A program made the translations under genes and the position numbers. The notes under the pieces are model-generated. The model saw only the letters and a program-made list of their open reading frames with translations. It ran no database searches and was not told the DNA's origin. Positions 61,946-64,000 of a DNA stretch of 64,000 nucleotides are shown in pieces (the stretch's first letter is position 1; every line of letters starts with the position of its first letter). Source of the stretch: Achromobacter sp. B7 (lineage in GTDB: Bacteria; Pseudomonadota; Gammaproteobacteria; Burkholderiales; Burkholderiaceae_B); the NCBI RefSeq assembly GCF_003600685.1, contig NZ_CP032084.1, forward strand, positions 2,418,001-2,482,000, in the 5' to 3' direction.

Positions 61946-62199
61946 AACGAAGTGCTGTGAGGACTAATGCAATATCCGTGCCATGCCGACAGAGAAAAGT
62001 AAAACCGTCAACGCTATCAATGACTTATGGGCTATTTTCGCGACGCCGCCCGCGCTGCGTTGCGCCAATCACCCGGAATTGCCGGAATTTCCAACGCAAA
62101 ACGGGCCATATCTGGCCCGTTTAAAAATTAGCAGTGCTTTATCAATGAGTTATAGCGGGTCAAATTTGGCTTGATCGGGCCAAATGTGGCCCAGCGGGT
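61941..62199. repeat. shared T6SS-locus element, copy B
   Basis: Counterpart of 52845-53102. It has AATGCAATATCC (61966), TATCAATGACTTA (62015), TATCAATGAGTTA (62140, again exactly 125 bp later) and GCCA-N4-TGGC-type dyads at 62105-62116, 62159-62170 (GTCA variant) and 62179-62190. The 36-bp palindrome position (62157-62192) is imperfect here. The 62105 dyad GGGCCATATCTGGCCC followed by GTTTAAAAA could also act as a terminator. It lies between the hpaI stop and the effector locus. Confidence 0.72.
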
Positions 62200-62252
62200 T
62201 TGCTCCGCCCAGAACGAGGCAGACAAGATCGCCGTGCCGATAAACACCCGCC

Positions 62253-63020
62253 TTAGATACCCGCGAACCGTTCCGCCAACGCATCGCAATGCCGCACCAA
62301 GATCGCCGCGTCCACGCCGACCGCCGTAAACAAACTCCCTGCCTCGATATAGCGCCGCGCCAGCGCCTCATCGCCCGTCAACACGCCCGGCGCCTTGCCT
62401 GCCGCGCGTACCCGCCGAATGGCGCGTTCCACTTCGGCCACCACCTTCGGATGCTGCGGCTCGCCGGGATATCCCAAGCTGGCAGCCAGATCCGCGGGGC
62501 CGATAAACACCCCATCGACGCCATCCACTGCAATGATGGCGTCTAGGTTCTCCAGCGCTTCGCCCGTCTCGGCCTGCACTAGCAAACACAATTCCTCTTC
62601 GCAACGGCGCATATAGTCCGCCACACGCCCATACCGCGTTGCGCGCATCGTGCCGCTAACGCCCCGCACGCCGCGCGGCGCATAACGCATACCCGCCACC
62701 GCGCTTTGCGCCTCGTCCGCGTTCTGCATATACGGCAGCAACAAGGTCTGCGCGCCGATATCCAGATACTGTTTGATCTGCACCTTGTCATTCCAAGACG
62801 GGCGCACCACCGGATGGCTCTTATACGCGCCAGCCGCCTGCAACTGCGCCATTACCGTCGGCAGCACCACGGGCGTGTGCTCGGTATCCAGCAGCAGCCA
62901 ATCAAAGCCGCTGGCCGCGACCAGTTCGGTACTGTTCGCATTCCCAAGCGTGACCCACAGCCCGGTTTGATGACGCTGTTCACGCAGCGCGCGTTTAAAC
63001 GTATTGATGGGGAGTTCCAT
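62253..63020 (-). CDS. hpaI: 4-hydroxy-2-oxoheptanedioate aldolase
   Basis: A 255-residue class II aldolase of the HpcH/HpaI family that splits 4-hydroxy-2-oxoheptanedioate into pyruvate and succinate semialdehyde. Active-site residues are visible: His in DWLLLDTEHTPVVLPTVMAQ, Arg in VVRPSWND, Glu in VQAETGEALENLDAI, and the metal-binding Asp in FIGPADLAASLGYPG. ATG 63020 follows a hpaH stop by 10 bp. 2-keto-3-deoxy-L-rhamnonate aldolase is a close relative, but the hpaH neighbour decides for hpaI. It is the last gene of the operon. Confidence 0.9.
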   Translation of the reverse strand: MELPINTFKRALREQRHQTGLWVTLGNANSTELVAASGFDWLLLDTEHTPVVLPTVMAQLQAAGAYKSHPVVRPSWNDKVQIKQYLDIGAQTLLLPYMQNADEAQSAVAGMRYAPRGVRGVSGTMRATRYGRVADYMRRCEEELCLLVQAETGEALENLDAIIAVDGVDGVFIGPADLAASLGYPGEPQHPKVVAEVERAIRRVRAAGKAPGVLTGDEALARRYIEAGSLFTAVGVDAAILVRHCDALAERFAGI

Positions 63021-63030
63021 GCGCGCCGCC

Positions 63031-63813
63031 TTATGAGAAGTGCACCGAGATGCTGCCCAGCTTGCCGTAGTCCGCATGCAGCGTATCGCCGCGTTTGACC
63101 GCAACGGTGCGTGTGAAGGACCCCGCCAGCACGATGTGCCCGGCTTCCAGCCCGGCGTCGTGCTGCGCAAGCTTGTTCGCCAACCACGCAATACCCAACG
63201 CCGGATGCCCCAGCACCGCCGCCGACACACCCGATTCTTCGATCACGCCATTTTTCAGCAGTAGGGCGCCGACCCAGCGCAGATCAATATCCATCGGCCG
63301 CACCGGCCGGCCGCCCAGCACGATGCCGGCGCACGCGGCGTTATCAGCAATGTTGTCCACAATGCGGCGCGGGTATTTACTGCGGCCGTCGATCAGTTCC
63401 AGCGCCGGCACCACGTAATCCGTAGCATCCAGCACGTCGAACAGGCTCACATCCGGGCCTCGCAAGGGCTTGCCCAGCACGAAAGCCAGCTCGACTTCCA
63501 CGCGCGGCACGATCAGCTTGTCGGTGGGAATGGTCTGCCCATCTTGAAAGAACATCGTGTCCAGCAAATGGCCGTAGTCCGGCTCGTCGATACCGACGGT
63601 GCTTTGCATCGCCTTGGACGTCAGGCCGATCTTGTGGCCGCGCAGCTTGGCGCCGTCGGCAATCTTCTGGTCGATATTGCGTTGCTGGATGGCATACGCA
63701 TCGGCAATCTCAATACCGGGGAACGCCTTGTCAAGCTGCGTGGTGGGCACGCCGCTGCGCTCGGCTTCAAGCAGCAGGCTGGCGGCGCGGGCGCGGTCTT
63801 CGTCGTTAAGCAT
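63031..63813 (-). CDS. hpaH: 2-oxo-hept-4-ene-1,7-dioate hydratase
   Basis: A 260-residue hydratase (FAH-superfamily fold) that adds water to 2-oxohept-4-ene-1,7-dioate before the HpaI aldolase step. It shows KLRGHKIGLTSKAMQSTVGI, VEVELAFVLGKPLRGPDVSL and HDAGLEAGHIVLAGSFTRTV, the usual HpaH/MhpD motifs with acidic metal ligands in the VEVELAF segment. AGGAG precedes the ATG at 63813, 13 bp after the stop of the FAH-family gene. The longer open frame upstream overlaps that gene and is excluded. Confidence 0.9.
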   Translation of the reverse strand: MLNDEDRARAASLLLEAERSGVPTTQLDKAFPGIEIADAYAIQQRNIDQKIADGAKLRGHKIGLTSKAMQSTVGIDEPDYGHLLDTMFFQDGQTIPTDKLIVPRVEVELAFVLGKPLRGPDVSLFDVLDATDYVVPALELIDGRSKYPRRIVDNIADNAACAGIVLGGRPVRPMDIDLRWVGALLLKNGVIEESGVSAAVLGHPALGIAWLANKLAQHDAGLEAGHIVLAGSFTRTVAVKRGDTLHADYGKLGSISVHFS

Positions 63814-63826
63814 GGAAGGCTCCTGA

Positions 63827-64000
63827 TCAGTGCGCGGCGACTTCGTCGGCCACGGGGTTGGACAACACGCCGATGCCGGCCACTTCGACTTCAACCACAT
63901 CGCCCGGCTTCAAAAAGCGCGGCGGCGTGAAGCGCACGCCCGCGCCAATCGGTGTGCCGGTCGAGATCACATCGCCGGGTTGCAGCGTGGTCCAGATGGA
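63827..64000 (-). CDS. FAH-family isomerase/decarboxylase (HpaG-like), C-terminal fragment
   Basis: Only the last 57 codons are in the window, starting at the edge with [20 protein letters not shown] and ending [20 protein letters not shown]. The GDVISTGTP motif is the conserved C-terminal part of fumarylacetoacetate hydrolase-like enzymes. Upstream of hpaH-hpaI it is most likely HpaG (2-hydroxyhepta-2,4-diene-1,7-dioate isomerase / 5-oxopent-3-ene-1,2,5-tricarboxylate decarboxylase). The pathway role is from context. Confidence 0.78.
   Translation of the reverse strand, partial: SIWTTLQPGDVISTGTPIGAGVRFTPPRFLKPGDVVEVEVAGIGVLSNPVADEVAAH

Noticed and set aside
52845..62199. Insertion sequence or prophage attachment sites flanking the island
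   Set aside because: No transposase or integrase gene lies nearby, and the element copies are 5' of homologous genes rather than at outer borders, so a control-region duplication is simpler; att sites remain untested.

Overview
The window looks like a chromosomal segment of a high-GC betaproteobacterium of the Alcaligenaceae, most likely Achromobacter or a close Bordetella relative. This rests on family resemblance read from the proteins: a Burkholderiales-type porin, the ygfZ | mltG-tmk-holB-tatD order, abundant amino-acid transport and aromatic/sulfonate catabolism. No database search was possible. I recognised no rRNA, tRNA, CRISPR array, complete insertion sequence or replication origin.

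Layout. 1-5.7 kb is housekeeping: a partial ygfZ diverges from mltG-tmk-holB-tatD, followed by an ankyrin protein. 5.9-9.9 kb is a probable histidine uptake and degradation unit (IclR regulator, three-part ABC transporter, hutG). 10.1-13.7 kb holds gdhA, a thioesterase and a porin; gdhA and the porin share an exact 12-bp upstream motif. 14-31.6 kb is mixed metabolism and stress: lipoprotein, two-part lipoate ligase, GNAT, GST, EamA exporter with an Lrp regulator, glutathione peroxidase, DUF1501/DUF1800 pair, TPR protein, photolyase, CoA-transferase, peroxiredoxin, a glutamine-rich repeat protein, DoxX, the DbpA helicase and an IclR regulator. 31.8-41.1 kb is a near-complete taurine dissimilation island: xsc-pta-tauX-tauY on the plus strand converging on tauABC and tauR on the minus strand. 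41.5-51.6 kb holds a chemoreceptor, an amidohydrolase-like protein without metal ligands, an orphan response regulator, folE, and a two-component system divergent from cstA-ybdD.

51.7-62.2 kb is the accessory region and the most interesting part. It carries a VasX-like type VI secretion effector with three tandem paralogous membrane immunity-like genes. About 9.1 kb away is a second locus that keeps the DUF4123 adaptor gene but only the first codons of an effector. The intact effector locus keeps only the last codons of an adaptor gene. Both loci share a ~260-bp non-coding element at a constant 9097-bp offset. It contains three GCCA-N4-TGGC dyads and, in one copy, a perfect 36-bp palindrome. 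The window ends inside a homoprotocatechuate meta-cleavage operon (hpaG-like, hpaH, hpaI).

How the parts work together. The taurine genes would import taurine (TauABC), oxidise it to sulfoacetaldehyde (TauXY), cleave that to sulfite and acetyl phosphate (Xsc) and pass acetyl phosphate to acetyl-CoA (Pta), under TauR and perhaps the adjacent IclR protein. CstA-YbdD would take up pyruvate or a similar substrate under the divergent two-component system. The T6SS island looks shaped by duplication, partial deletion and recombination among immunity genes.
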